A stretch of 49,016 nt of DNA from Astrothelium macrocarpum (GCA_021030915.1 JAGEMR010000180.1:1-49016); one strand, 5' to 3'; positions 35,481 through 46,828 are shown, numbered from the stretch's first letter. Notes: generated from the letters alone by a model not told the origin. Numbers and translations: made by a program.

Positions 35481-37217
35481 ATGTCCAATTCTGCAGATAT
35501 CGCCGCCGACATCATCTCCTACATAGGGATTCCCCTCGCTGTCCTGGGCGTCCTTCCCATGCTTTACACTTGTATCAAATGCCTCCTCAACCTCCGTCTC
35601 ATCCGACGCAATCTCTACCATGCCAACCTGTCTTCCGCCACTACACGTAGCTCCCTTCTATCTGGAATCATCGAAATAGAAATACCGCGCCAGCGTCTTA
35701 CACCTCTCGAACGTTCTGACCAGCACTACTTTGATGTCAATCCCCACTACTCGCGCTTGAAGGGCGGCAGCTGGACGCGGTTCCGCTGGAAAGAAATGAC
35801 TATCGGATTCAAGTCGTATCGAGTTCAATTCCATGATGAGGTGCGCCAGCCGCAAGCCGAGATTGAATTTGAGCCGCTTGTTGCCTTTCTGCTGGACCGG
35901 GGTGCAGTGCCGTATCCCGCTGGGTTTGCACTGCTCAGGCATTCCGGACTCTGGACGCCAGCGGGAACGAAATTGCTGAGCAGTCCACGGGGCGCAGAGG
36001 CTGTGCTCAGCGTAACGGCTGCAGATGACGCAGACGGCATCCTGAGCCTAGCAGTAGAATGGGAACCCGAATGGCAAAAGCACCGTGGAAGCGCGCTACC
36101 CCCATACTGGATCCGCATTGAAGGTCCCCCTCCAAAAGCAACGGAAACCGATTCGTCGGAAAAAGTCGCTGACTCTGAGGATAAAAAGGACGAGAAGCAC
36201 CTCGCCACGTCCAAATCCACCATACCATACCCTCACCTTGCACTACACCTCAACGTTGCCTCCTCTGGCCTACAAACCGCTCTTTATGAATCCCCTTCTA
36301 CCTCCTCCCCCATCTCCTCAACCACCTCCCTCACCCATCCCTCCCCCACCCATCTCCTCCCGCCCCTCACCCACCCCACCCCCTCCAGCACCTGGTTCGC
36401 CACCGCCCTCACGGCCCTCCACACCCTCTCTCCCTCCCCAACACTATGGTCCTATCCCCTACCCTCCGCACTCACCGCACTCTCCCTACGCCCCACCATT
36501 CCCCTCGGCGTACTCGACCTCCTCTCCCTCCTCCCGCCCACATCCGCGCCACCCAACTGGCGCACAGCATCAGCCGTCTCAGCCGAGACGGAGGCGGCGC
36601 TGCGCAAGCACGCGCATCAGCAGCAGTTCGCGGCGCGGGTGGAGGCGATGCGCGCTGAGGACCGCATCGGCGATCTCCGCGAGCGACAGAACGCCATCGG
36701 CCAGCGCATGGTGCGCGAGATGCGGGAGTCGGGTGCGAGGAGGCGCACGGAGCAGCTGGAGGAGGTCCGGAGGCGCGAGGAGGAGGAGGGCGAGGCGGTG
36801 AGGAGTGAGCGCGTGGAGACCGCGGTTGTGGCGGGGTTGGGGGTGAGGTGGTTGAGGGGTGAGGGGGATGTGGTTGTGTCGGGGATGGAAGGGGGCGAGG
36901 AGGAGGGGAAGAAGATGGTGGAGGGGGTGGATAGGGTGGTGTTGGTGAAGGTGGTGGAGCGGGTGCTGTTTTTGATGGTGGAGGATGTGGGGGTTGCGGA
37001 GGGGGTGGTGAGGATGTTGGAGTTGTGGAGGGAGTGGGGAGAGGCGGGGGGGATGACTGTGCAGCACTTGAGGATGCTGAGAAAGGAGTTGAGGAGTTTT
37101 GCGTATGCGGCGGCGATTGTATGTTTGGTGAGAGAGGCGGCGACGATGCCGGGGGGGAGTGTGGTATCGGATTTGCAGGAATGTTTGAGGGCTTGGAAGA
37201 GGGTACGTTTAGGATAA
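35481..37217 (+). CDS. Predicted membrane-anchored coiled-coil protein, unknown
   Basis: A 578-residue single-exon frame starts at the ATG at 35481, after a pyrimidine-rich leader. One hydrophobic segment lies at about residues 11-37 (IISYIGIPLAVLGVLPMLYT), so it is probably membrane-anchored. A conserved-looking globular part follows (about 45-240, with SWTRFRWKEMTIGF and a short acidic/basic linker), then a Pro/Ser/Thr-rich stretch (about 270-340), and a charged helical region rich in Arg and Glu (about 370-440). The C-terminal part is Gly/Val/Glu-rich. I do not recognise a named family; it looks like an ascomycete-specific hypothetical protein. Near the 3' end, a GTACGT at 37204 followed by CTGATTTAAG could be a small terminal intron, changing only the last few residues. 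The coding strand is C-rich around 36240-36560 and G-rich around 36780-37200. Confidence 0.75.
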   Translation: MSNSADIAADIISYIGIPLAVLGVLPMLYTCIKCLLNLRLIRRNLYHANLSSATTRSSLLSGIIEIEIPRQRLTPLERSDQHYFDVNPHYSRLKGGSWTRFRWKEMTIGFKSYRVQFHDEVRQPQAEIEFEPLVAFLLDRGAVPYPAGFALLRHSGLWTPAGTKLLSSPRGAEAVLSVTAADDADGILSLAVEWEPEWQKHRGSALPPYWIRIEGPPPKATETDSSEKVADSEDKKDEKHLATSKSTIPYPHLALHLNVASSGLQTALYESPSTSSPISSTTSLTHPSPTHLLPPLTHPTPSSTWFATALTALHTLSPSPTLWSYPLPSALTALSLRPTIPLGVLDLLSLLPPTSAPPNWRTASAVSAETEAALRKHAHQQQFAARVEAMRAEDRIGDLRERQNAIGQRMVREMRESGARRRTEQLEEVRRREEEEGEAVRSERVETAVVAGLGVRWLRGEGDVVVSGMEGGEEEGKKMVEGVDRVVLVKVVERVLFLMVEDVGVAEGVVRMLELWREWGEAGGMTVQHLRMLRKELRSFAYAAAIVCLVREAATMPGGSVVSDLQECLRAWKRVRLG

Positions 37218-38082
37218 GAGCAACTCTGTACTGATTTAAGATGTATGGCTTGAATGAGAGCAGCCACCCTTATTAGGGAGCGAACGTAACGATAGATGGG
37301 GTTGAGAAGGTGCTCTGTCGATACCCAAAAGTCTTACTAGCAAAAAAATTTAACGTAAATGCAACAGTATGTTCACTTTAATCATATTTGTTATCGTTGA
37401 CAGCTCTGTTTCTGGGTGTCAACAAGACGTAATTCTCTTTGTTCGTTACGTACTAGACAGGAGGAATTGGTCAAGCATCACTAGCGTCTGCAAAAAGAAA
37501 TTCTATAGGCCACTAGAGAAGTCACTAACTAAACATTCATAAAGGCGATTGACAACATAATTTTCAAGCCATTCAATAAGATGTCCTGGCCACTGACTAG
37601 TACTTGCTAAAATCTGTTTTATATGATCTTTAAGGGTCTCCTTAAATGATGTTTAGTGCTTTGTCTTTCTTATAGCCTACCCATGGCGTTTCTTACTGCG
37701 CTTCAGCAATATGTATGCGGGCAAAGGCTGAAGGCAAGACGGCCAGATTGAAAAATCTTACAGGAACAACTCGAACACGAAGATCTCGTCAACAGAATTT
37801 CAAAGTGAGATCCTTTGAAAAGTGAGCTCTTGTTTATTTGCAGTTTCGAATGAATGTAGTAAGAAATTTGTCGATCTATGTTTTGGTCAGTGCGAGAGGA
37901 ACGAACTTTCAGGCGGATAGCAACACCTCACGGTGCTATTACATGAAGTGTGCCATTACACTCTGGTAAGAGAGATATCTGCTATTGGCTGGTACGAAAT
38001 CTGACGCACGAATCACTGCGAGCCACAAATACTACCTGGTTGAGAGCCGTCCTATCTTCACATTTAATTTTATTCTCGATTC
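37218..38082. other. Intergenic, no gene seen
   Basis: About 0.87 kb of ordinary sequence between the 35481 gene and the LRR gene, holding the former's 3' flank and the latter's promoter. Nothing else was recognised. Confidence 0.5.
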
Positions 38083-38100
38083 ATGATTCATGGCGCGTAG
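38083..38100 (+). promoter_or_regulatory. Five-codon upstream ORF overlapping the LRR start
   Basis: ATGATTCATGGCGCGTAG encodes M-I-H-G-A-stop and overlaps the main ATG at 38090 in another reading frame. If the transcript starts upstream, ribosomes would meet this ATG first, which could lower or tune translation of the main frame. Its context (ATTC before ATG) is not clearly stronger than the main one (TTC before ATGG). Confidence 0.45.
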
Positions 38101-38977
38101 TCAAACACTGCGCAAGTCTGCCACAAAAGACGATCCACCCAAACGCCGTCAAAGAAAAAGGACCGGCGATATCTATGCGAATACGATCACCAGGCAAGCA
38201 GTGCAGAATGGTCGCCAGGCCAAGAGTCGCCAGCGGAAGTCTTTGAAGCCTTATACGCCGGAAGACTACCCGCGTGATGCGAACGTGTGGTTTCACTCTG
38301 CTCAATCATGGGAGAATGGGCAGTCAAAGCTGCTGAAAGGAATCAAAAAGATAGAGTTTGGTGACGAATTCGAGGTTACTGAGTAAGACTCAAGCTTCTT
38401 AATTCTTGTGGCTAGTCACTCTAACGGGTTCAGTGCACATCTTTCCTCCATCATGCCGATAAGCCCTTCTCTATGTGATTCATTGCTGGACTTTCGGGCG
38501 GGAGATTCAGAGACATGGAAAGGTGCTGGAATGACTGATGATACTGTCAAACAATTTGCAGAGGCCTGCCCCAATCTTGTTCATGTAAGCCTCGACGGCG
38601 CCACCAACCTCACAGACGAGTCTCTTCTGGCAATATTCACCAACTGCCCTAGCCTTCGTTACGTACAGTTCTCTGGGAACGATGGGGTTTTAGGCAAATT
38701 GAAAGGGCATGCGCTAGACGCGCTCAGGAGCAGACCGGAAATTGGCAAGAATCTGGTGAAGCTGCGGCTTACGGACCAGCCGGAATTTAATAAAAAATTC
38801 CTGGCTGCTGTGAAGGCCCTTTCGGTTGCGAGGAAATCTCTAGCGATTGAGGTGGGACGCTGTGACTCGAAGTATGGAGGGGTGTACACTTGGCTTGGAG
38901 GCAAAGAGATATACGGGTATCAGGCTTTCAATGGCCCAGGAGGGTTCGACTCATATGGTGGTTTCGGAGGATACTAG
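38090..38977 (+). CDS. Leucine-rich-repeat (RNI-like) protein
   Basis: Two exons, 38090-38382 and 38434-38977, are joined by a 51-nt intron (GTAAGA to TTCAG, with CTAAC before the acceptor). Phases agree and give 278 residues. Read without splicing, the first part would end at a TGAGTAAG stop. The N-terminus is very basic (KRRQRKRTGD, QAKSRQRKSLKPY), compatible with nuclear or nucleic-acid contact. The C-terminal half has RNI/AMN1-type leucine-rich repeats, seen as FAEACPNLVHVSLDGATNLT and IFTNCPSLRYVQFSGND, and ends in a Gly/Tyr/Phe-rich tail (GGFDSYGGFGGY). Such LRRs usually bind proteins, often in F-box or DNA-repair contexts, but no F-box is seen. Precise role unknown. Confidence 0.8.
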
Positions 38978-40791
38978 TCGGGTGAGAGTGATATGGCCTA
39001 TCGATGAGCTTCGCCTTGGCAGCTCGGATCCGTGGACTCATTCATAATAAAGGTGAGCCGAACAATATAAATCAGGTCAGGTTGCGATTCTAGCACAACT
39101 AATTGTTACACTCCTGCGATACTCGATTCGTTGTGATATAGCTACAATTTTCACTGTCTTCTATCGTTTGCGACAGACGCATGTGAAGCTAGCAGTTGAC
39201 GCAAGCCCATGCAGCTGCAGCCTTCCTTGTGGCCGATGATGCTTAATTACGCTAAAGCAAGACAGTACTCCAGTCTCTTTGCTGGCCATCGGAAGAGCAG
39301 TAGATCTGCAGGGCGTCTTTGATTGTTGAAGCCATTGTTCCTGTGTCCTGTTCCCACATCAAGTACTTCCTGGATGTATATGTTTTCAACAATCACTTAT
39401 TAGTCTGCACATCTCTACCAGCTTTCATTCTCGATTCCAGTACAGCTTTGCTGGAACATGCCGTGCACAAAGATTTGAGTAAGTACTAGGAAACTCCCTT
39501 TCGATCCGTAATGTGTTCGGAAGTCTGGTGTTCCGTTGGTCGGATGTTGCAAACTTCGCAGAGCCCTTTGCGGTTTCTCTGCATTCAGAGCACTCGCAAG
39601 GACTACCAAAGTCACAATTACTACCAAAAATGAGATCGTATTTGGAAAGCTCTCCTGATTGCGCTATTCGTAAGTCGAGGAGACTTGGGCAGTACAGTCT
39701 GGCTTGTGTATACGACGAGGATAACGCGTCGAATCATTTTGGGAGAAGGCCCGCTCAGGAGAGTGAGTTCGAGGTCGTAGGATAGGCAAGCGAGCGGTCC
39801 CCGCTATATTAGCTTGAGGTATGGACTAGCTTAGAGCGACACGCCGTTCTCTGATTTTGAAGGTTGTGATGCGAAGGCATTGTGGCGAAGGATGCATAGA
39901 GTATCACGTGCACAAGGCTGGGACTGATCGCTTCCCTGACCTCTACTTCAAAACAACATCATGACCTGGACAATGCAGTGCTATTGACCCTTAGTTGAGC
40001 TGATGTTCCATTGGATCACTACGAGTGTTGCTTTATCAACTTTTTTCTTTTCAGAGAAACTCATTCCAACTGTTGGTCTCTAGTACTTTGACGTTGGGAG
40101 ATCGGGCGATTGGCACACCGCGAAGCTGGATTAGGCTTTTGAGGAAACAAAGCGCCTGGCCTATCAGGTAAGTCGAACAGCGGTGTATATCGACAAACTC
40201 AATAAGTCCAGAAATATGAAAGCTGAACTAATGCGTATAACTAGTATATTTTGATCCCTCTCCCACCAAGTTGAACCCAAAAGCTAATTGCCGAGTCGAC
40301 CCTCCAACAACTTCCAAGACGTTTTTGCCAATCATCCACTGTTGAGTCTCAAAATTTTTTACCCACGTCAACATCAATAATCTCCTGCGGAGAAGGCGGG
40401 AACTCGGACCACTTTTACCAAATTTTCACGACACTGACCGCAGTACACTTAAAATGTCCGGCTGCATGGACCTCTCCGTGGTGACCGTCATCATCGTTGA
40501 CGTTCTTCGACCAGGTCAACTTCTAGTGGGCTTCGACTCGTGCGTGATCTATCACACAAGAGAAAAATACAAACAAGAGTCAATCGCAATCCAGAAAAGC
40601 TCAGATACGTTATCCAAGACCTCTTTAATCTCATGACTATCGCTATTTCTCTTTGAGTGGAGGCTATATGGCTTTTTGAAGCCTGCCGCTACCGATTACC
40701 ACGGCCTTTGCACTCTCCATTAGTTCAGACCGCCTCCAAGGATCACAAGAAGCTACTTGACGAACAAAGACTAAACTACAACGTCCTTTCA
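38978..40791. other. Intergenic 1.8 kb, no supported gene
   Basis: Ordinary composition. Frames of 60-90 codons at 39415-39627 (minus), 39513-39785 and 40454-40636 (plus) lack motifs. The first begins with TTG rather than ATG, despite a signal-peptide-like start. No RNA gene or repeat was recognised. Confidence 0.45.
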
Positions 40792-42162
40792 TTAGTACTC
40801 ATGCAGTAGGTCAATATCAAGCTCCTTCAACAAGACGTTAAGCATCTCGTTCATGACTTTGTTCACACTTGCGGCTGTATGATACTCCTGATTGTAGTTT
40901 GTGCTAATATGTAGGCTCTGCTTAAAGGTCCAAGTGTAGATAACGTTCTCGGGCGTCAGCACTTCCACTCCCACGCGTACATCGTCGTTACGCACGCCTT
41001 TGCGCTCGGACTGCAAATAGCGTTCCACGATACCCAGACTGTTCAGCATAGGCTGGCTTGGCAAGCTCCACTCCTCAGGGCGCTTCGCTGTTAGCAGTCC
41101 GCCAAAGCGCATCGCACGCTCACGAACATCGACGAGCCAGTTTGGATCCTTGCTAGAGTCGTACCATTCTTTGAAGCTGCGGGCGAGCTCGAGAAAATTT
41201 TTCCCAGGTGGCATCGTGATCTGAACACCAGACAAATACAGCGAAACTGCATGTGCAGGACCGTTGTATGGTTCGGGAAGGTACTGACGCGGCGAAACAG
41301 GCGTAAGCGTGGAGTAAGTGCGTGTACGGGCCTCCAGTGGCGCGAGGGTATATATGACAAGAGCAAGTGCTGCGTGCAGAGCGGCTGTGACATTGATATC
41401 TTTTTGCTCGCACGCGTTGATGATTGCTTTGGTCGCTTCGGTGTCAATAACGCGGGTGCAAGTGTGTGGATCTTTGGGAACTGTTGACGCATTACCTTCG
41501 TAAGGAAGGCCAATGCTGGGCTGGTGAGCGAGAAGGTTGTTAAACTCGTCGTCCATACGCTTGTTTACAATATCTGGGGTTGGGATGGGAGACGCGACGA
41601 TGGCCTCGAAGGGGGGAGAGAGCCTTGACGTCTCGGAGCCAAGAGCTGGCCGTGCGTACCCCTCGGACATGTGAGCAAACAGGCGGTCGAGAAGATGTAA
41701 GGCACCGAGCGCATCGATACGCCAATGGTCCAAGTGTAGAAGCACTTTCGATGTCGAGCCCGAGGTCGAAAGCACGTGGCATGTTGGAAATGAAGACGGT
41801 CGTAACCCTGCGATCAACGAGTCCTCGCTAACGTCTTCAGATTCAACAAAAAAAGTCGTGTCTACCCATTTTTGTAGAGCCTGCTCATCAGGTACAACGT
41901 AAGTCAGGGTTTCATCTTCAGCCGTTACAGCGAGATTTGGATAGTCAAAGCGAAGGGCTATCCATGCGTTCCGAATGACTGTCTTTGGGTCTTCAGATAG
42001 ACCAAGGGCGAATAGGCCCACGGCGTGAATGGACCACGCTTCTCGGTTCAAAGGATGCCCTAAAGCGCCTATACTAGCGAAGGTCTTCTCAATCGCAACA
42101 CGTTGTCGTTGAAAGGTTCCTGGCTTTGTCTCTCTCCACCAATAATCTAATAGGAAAGTCAT
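40792..42162 (-). CDS. TRI3-like CoA-dependent acyltransferase
   Basis: Proteins of this condensation-domain/chloramphenicol-acetyltransferase superfamily move acyl groups from CoA to a hydroxyl, often on secondary metabolites; TRI3 of the trichothecene pathway is the model. I start at the ATG at 42162 (MTFLLDYWWRETKPGTF), giving 456 residues. The frame is open for 18 more codons upstream, but only to a TTG. An extra 5' exon is possible. The acyltransferase motif HxxxD is present as HWRID at about residues 144-150, in the setting VLLHLDHWRIDALGALHLL. An N-terminal LNREAWSIHAVGLFAL block and a C-terminal YTWTFKQSLHISTNYN block also fit the family. It faces the CorA-like gene across 460 bp. No other biosynthetic genes are evident, so the substrate is unknown. 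Confidence 0.72.
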   Translation of the reverse strand: MTFLLDYWWRETKPGTFQRQRVAIEKTFASIGALGHPLNREAWSIHAVGLFALGLSEDPKTVIRNAWIALRFDYPNLAVTAEDETLTYVVPDEQALQKWVDTTFFVESEDVSEDSLIAGLRPSSFPTCHVLSTSGSTSKVLLHLDHWRIDALGALHLLDRLFAHMSEGYARPALGSETSRLSPPFEAIVASPIPTPDIVNKRMDDEFNNLLAHQPSIGLPYEGNASTVPKDPHTCTRVIDTEATKAIINACEQKDINVTAALHAALALVIYTLAPLEARTRTYSTLTPVSPRQYLPEPYNGPAHAVSLYLSGVQITMPPGKNFLELARSFKEWYDSSKDPNWLVDVRERAMRFGGLLTAKRPEEWSLPSQPMLNSLGIVERYLQSERKGVRNDDVRVGVEVLTPENVIYTWTFKQSLHISTNYNQEYHTAASVNKVMNEMLNVLLKELDIDLLHEY

Positions 42163-42622
42163 AATCACTGGATGAGACCAAGGATATACTTGACAATGGC
42201 CGGTTTTCCAGCTCAAGTAAACAGTCGTCTTTCAAGTGGGTGATGCAGCTTGGACCTTGGCAAGCAGAATGTCGAAGAAGTCAAAGTACGCACTCATTTG
42301 AAGATTGTTAGATACGTGTCCACGCCCCAACATTCAACGCAAACTACGCCGCAATTTGCAATATTCATTATTGTTTTTATCTCTTACGGCTTCCTGATCA
42401 GGTTAGTCACGGGGCTATCTTGTTTAGTATCTAGTTTATAGCTAGCTCTGTAAGCAATAACAAGGCTGGCTTAAGAGTTCCACATTATGACTCCTTCAAG
42501 TGTAGGAGCTGCAGCCGCGCCGCATAGGCTCAGCCGTGCCGCAACGCCGGTCACGACACACCTACCTTACCTTATATTGTAGGTAGCTAAAGCTGTTCAG
42601 CTCTTTCTCGAATTCGCATTCA
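42163..42622. promoter_or_regulatory. Divergent intergenic region, acyltransferase and CorA-like genes
   Basis: 460 bp between two outward-facing genes. It contains a G/C-rich stretch around 42505-42550 and a CCTACCTTACCTT/AGGTAG arrangement at 42561-42586, resembling the palindromic motif at 16239-16262. No specific factor site is claimed. Confidence 0.35.
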
Positions 42623-44001
42623 ATGGACTTGATAGCGAACGCGTTAAATAAGATAACACGCGAGGGTTACAAAAGCACTGAGTCCGGCCTTCTCGTTTCC
42701 CAATATCGTTGTGCAACATCCATATTGCCGGCTTCCATCGAGACCACGCGCATTCCAGAAGACCAGCTAGATGGATTTTTCCGTCGATATAACGACCCTG
42801 CATTCGAACACACAAGCGGAAGTGTCCTAGTCTGGGTCCCTCTGCGTTTCCCCGCGGGCGGTGGGGACGTAACTCGGGATATTGATGAAGAATTGCTCAA
42901 CCGAGTTGTCCGCGAATTCCATCTGGGAAAAACGATCGACTTCGCAGACTCCGTGTATGGTAGTCCTTGTACAATGTTTCGTTCAATGAGCGCTAGCGGT
43001 GAGAAGGATGTCTTTGTCATGAAAGGTCTATCTGAGTGGGGCGCCTTGGCGTGGGCGTATGATGAGGAGCAGAAAACATCTCGAGGACTTTACATCATAC
43101 GCCATGACTACATTTCCGAAGCGCAACGGCTACTAGAGAGTCTGGCGAGCTGTAACAGAGAACCTTTGTTTTTTGCCCTTATGCCACTTCTCTTCTCTAT
43201 CGAATTCACTGGAGCCGATCTAGACAGAATTTGGAGGAACATCTTCTCTATTGAGAAACGCACCGGCTATGTCCATGCTTCGAAAACCTGGATACCACAA
43301 GCACAAGGTGATCTCACATCTCTGTCCGCCTCCGCTAGTGGGATTGCCGTTGAGCTTTCCAACATTCGTCATGGAGTAGCTGTTCTGAAAGACCAGTATG
43401 CTTTTCTCGATAGATACAACCACGAACGAGCTGATAGAAAAGAGCAAATTGATTCCAAGGATGAACATCAAAGCGTATCTAGGGAGATCGCCCAGTGCAT
43501 TGCAATTGCACGGGATTGCGCGCGATCAACCGATACTAGATTGGATAAGCTTAAGGACCGAGTAGATATTCAATTGACTGCGGTAAGTATACACTTGACA
43601 GTATGTCTCTTGCAGAAAGATGATTGGCTCACCCGTTGTCCAAGCTATTCCATCTTACACAGCATGGAGAGACACGCCTCGGCGTCGAACTCGCCAAGGA
43701 ATCCAAAGCGATTGCAGAGGCGAGCAAAAAGGACTCGTCAGCAATGAAAAGTCTCGCGGCTGTAACCATCGTGTTCTTGCCGGGCACCTCGATCGCGTCT
43801 CTCTTCGCTATGCCCTTTTTCCAGCCAGATGTTGATGGAAACCTCCGAGTGAACGGTCAATTTTGGTGGTACTGGGCCATCGTATTGCCGTTAACCGCAG
43901 TATTACTCCTAGCCTGGATTGTATGGATTCGCCGGGAGGATTTAAGGAACTGGTGTCGGGAACGGGAAAAGCGACCAAAGATTTGCGAAAAATTAGAATA
44001 G
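42623..44001 (+). CDS. CorA-like two-helix membrane protein
   Basis: Exons 42623-43582 and 43645-44001 are joined by a 62-nt intron (GTAAGT to CCAAG), phase 0, for 438 residues. This splice joins DIQLTA to LFHLTQHGETR and leads into LAKESKAIAEASKKDS. An earlier acceptor (TTGCAG at 43615) would give an intron of only 33 nt. The N-terminal 300 residues are soluble and mostly helical. The C-terminus has two membrane segments, about 343-365 (SLAAVTIVFLPGTSIASLF) and 380-402 (WWYWAIVLPLTAVLLLAWIV), the arrangement seen in fungal CorA-like transporter-domain proteins. The classical GMN motif of CorA Mg2+ channels is not visible, so ion transport is uncertain. Such fungal proteins are numerous and poorly characterised. 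Confidence 0.72.
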
Positions 44002-45094
44002 AATAGGTTTGACAATTAATGTCTGACTCTCCAATTTTCAGGAGCATAGAGTCCAACCCAGACCTTACCTTTGCGAATGCTAGACTAGGCAGCGACTTAC
44101 GAGAGCTGGCCTGATACTGAAGCAAGTACTGTCGGAATGAATATACGAAATTATGAGGATCTCGTGACAAAGCAGTCAGGAAATTTCGGTCATTTTGGAA
44201 CTATACAGGTCACTAATACCTAAGACGCCTATTTCTTGGATTGAGGATCCTTAGCAAAGTCTAGACTTCTTGATACTGGTCCTTGCTCCTTTATATACTG
44301 GTAATGGAGTGTGGAGCTATAATTGATATTATTAGTCAATAATTTTAGGGAGCCCGCGAATGAGATGCAATAGTGCCTGAGCTAGTCTGACTAAGCCGAA
44401 GTTGAGCCAATAACTTGTGTTATGTAATAACAGGTAAAACCCACAGGTACCGATCAGGTTCACCCATTTCCTTTTCCACTTTTGGTTATGACCGGTTAGT
44501 AAGCGAATCTTAGCTGTGGCGGCGTAAATATACATTACACGTGAGCTAGACACGAGCCTACCGGAATTGGCTTGGGCTGCACCTGAGCTAATCTTGAGTT
44601 ATAAAAAGAGTATTACCCAAATATTCTGGTACCTCGACTATCATCATGAAATTGATTTCGTTGTTTTAAGGGCGTGCATATTCCCACCGTGAATGTTAGC
44701 TTCGAGTGACATTAAGAAGTTTGATCTATGTGAGACATCCCTGGTGGTCCGGTTTCCTCCACCAATGAGAATCGCAGAGGTAAAAGTGTATGTATAGGGG
44801 TCAGGAGTAACATCCCCCAGCCACATCTATGCCAAGTCTGTACCTTACTAGACCTAGTTTAGATGCTACGCTAACCGAGGAAACGGCATAATCCTTAATA
44901 AACTACTAATGTATTGTGTCTGTTTCCGCATGGACATTAATAAAACCGAGAGTTGGGGTACATTGCGTCTAGGTTCCCTCTAAGAGAAATGAAGCCATGT
45001 CATCTGAGCATAGCTGGCCCGCCTTAAAGGTTCGATAGATGCACTGGCGGACCCATAACCTTCACAGAACAGTGGTTGTGTCCTGCAAGCAGTC
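44002..45094. other. Intergenic 1.1 kb, no gene seen
   Basis: Ordinary composition with short unsupported frames only. It holds the 3' flank of the CorA-like gene and the promoter side of the secreted-protein gene. Confidence 0.5.
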
Positions 45095-46058
45095 ATGAAG
45101 AAGGTCTGCAACACCATCGGCGCGATCGCCTCAATGGCTGTACTTGTCCAGGCAAATACAGATCTGGTTACGCTTAGCACCTCGGGCGCGGCGTGGATTC
45201 AAGAGGCTGATGCCACTGTCATCCTTCCGCAGTTGCCGAATCCCATCTCAGGCGACAACTCATTGTGGAGTGCCATCTACACAGACAACGACGAATCCTT
45301 CATGCAAGGCGTCAGCGCAGTCGGGCCCGGCGAGTACGTCGTTCGCTTTGACATGCTTATTTTCTTGTCGCAGTTCGCATGCTAATGCCCTCTGCAGCAC
45401 TTACTGCGGTGCCGCCGGTACCACCGCCTGGTGCAACAATGCATACACGCTTAACGGCACAGCCCCAAGTCAGTGGAAAAGGAAAGGCTTATCGTAGCAG
45501 TGCTAATATGATGTTCAGACTGGAACGTCTTCCATGGAATGTCTGTCACGGCTGGACCTGGATCCGCCGTGCGAACTCATTGTGGGCCATCCTCTCCAGT
45601 GCTTGAAGCGCCATCTGATTCCTGGTCTAGATAAACTGAATCCGACGACTCAATTGTGGGACCAGAATATGTATATAAACGGCAATCTGGTCTCGACGCT
45701 TTCGATGAGTATGAACACGAGCCGAATGACGACAGCGACCAGGCGACTGACAGCATCTATAGGCAAGGATGAGCACGGCAACCTCTTCTACATCTCGATC
45801 GAATGTGCAGCAGGAAATTGCGCACCAACTCCAGCCCATTGTACGTATCCGCGTTATCCTAACGCGAATCCTGCAAGCTGACATTCAATCACAGCCTGGC
45901 AAGACGTGTCGATTGTCCTGAGTCAAGCTGATATGAGCTTCGAGCACACTGGTGCATGGGCATCCGGGGCGACAGGTGGTGTCATGTCGACCCCGGATGG
46001 GGGAAAGGCGTGGAACTTCACCACATTGTACGTCCCGGAGCAGACGCCGGAGCAGTAG
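45095..46058 (+). CDS. Six-exon secreted protein, unknown function
   Basis: Exons are 45095-45333, 45398-45468, 45519-45581, 45631-45708, 45763-45840 and 45895-46058. The five introns (64, 50, 49, 54 and 54 nt) are all GT-AG, several with CTAAT- or CTGAC-like branch sites; the total is 693 nt (230 residues), in frame throughout. The start MKKVCNTIGAIASMAVLVQA is a signal peptide with likely cleavage after VQA. The mature part contains PISGDNSLWSAIYTDND, TYCGAAGTTAWCNNAYTLNG, HGMSVTAGPG, TQLWDQNMYINGNLVSTLSM, GNLFYISIECAAGNC and SWQDVSIVLSQADMSF. It has several cysteines, no membrane anchor and a WDQNxYxNG-like core suggestive of a beta-rich extracellular protein. I recognise a family-like pattern but no named function. 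The GTCAGT and GTGGGC donors are weaker than the others. Confidence 0.7.
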
Positions 46059-46826
46059 GCGAACGGATATGAAGTGTGAAACGCTGAGGAAGTGACAGCG
46101 GCACGATGCCAAAACCCCAAAAACTGATGTCTTGTATCTATGGTAGCAAGACTGTAGAATGATTTTGTTAACAAGCAATGCGAGCGTTCTAGGGCAAGAT
46201 GATGGTGATTACTCAAAGGGCATGCATTGCTCAGTAGGAACGTGATAATGGCCCTAGTCAGCTAGTATGATCAAAAGCTTACTGTTCACTAGCAGTAAAG
46301 TAGATGATATCATATGAATGGTTCGCTCCATGATTCGGAATGAATCCCGGCGAAGTCGGTAGTCGCGTGCTCCTGGTGTGAACCCGCCCTCTTGTTCCCA
46401 CGATTTCCAAGGAAATCATGACTATGGCAAAGATTTTGGGCCTCAAACTTTCGAACGATTAGAATCTTCGACGAACAGGATCGCGCAAGAGTAGTCGTCG
46501 CCAACGTTGTGGAATAAGTCTTATTGGGAAGGCCTGTTAGAGCATGACATTCGATGAAAGGCGGTTACTTCATAATTAGCAGCTGTTATTATTGGTGGAA
46601 GTCTTGACTTTGATGTCCGCTCTGGATCTGGAGCGGAGTCATGTTGACCGGAAAAAAACATCCAGATCCAGATGATGAAAACCGCATCAGTACCTCTAAC
46701 CTTAACTTACCTTCGAAGGAAAAAGCTTGAGAGATTATGTAATCATAGGTCATGCCTGAAGCTAGCACCGAAGAAGCCTAGCGCTTATAGTCTATTATTC
46801 CATCATTTTCGTCCGATGCTGTCGCC
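46059..46826. other. Intergenic, right edge of gene island
   Basis: Ordinary composition without a supported gene. It ends at the TA (46827-46828) that borders the next transposon. Confidence 0.5.
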
Positions 46827-46828
46827 TA

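Noticed and set aside
39415..39627. Small secreted protein candidate (hydrophobic start, 70 residues, minus strand)
   Set aside because: The frame begins with TTG, has no in-frame ATG before an upstream stop, and no convincing first exon was found.
42163..42216. Acyltransferase start 18 codons upstream of the chosen ATG
   Set aside because: The first codon of that extension is TTG, not ATG; an additional 5' exon remains possible but was not found.
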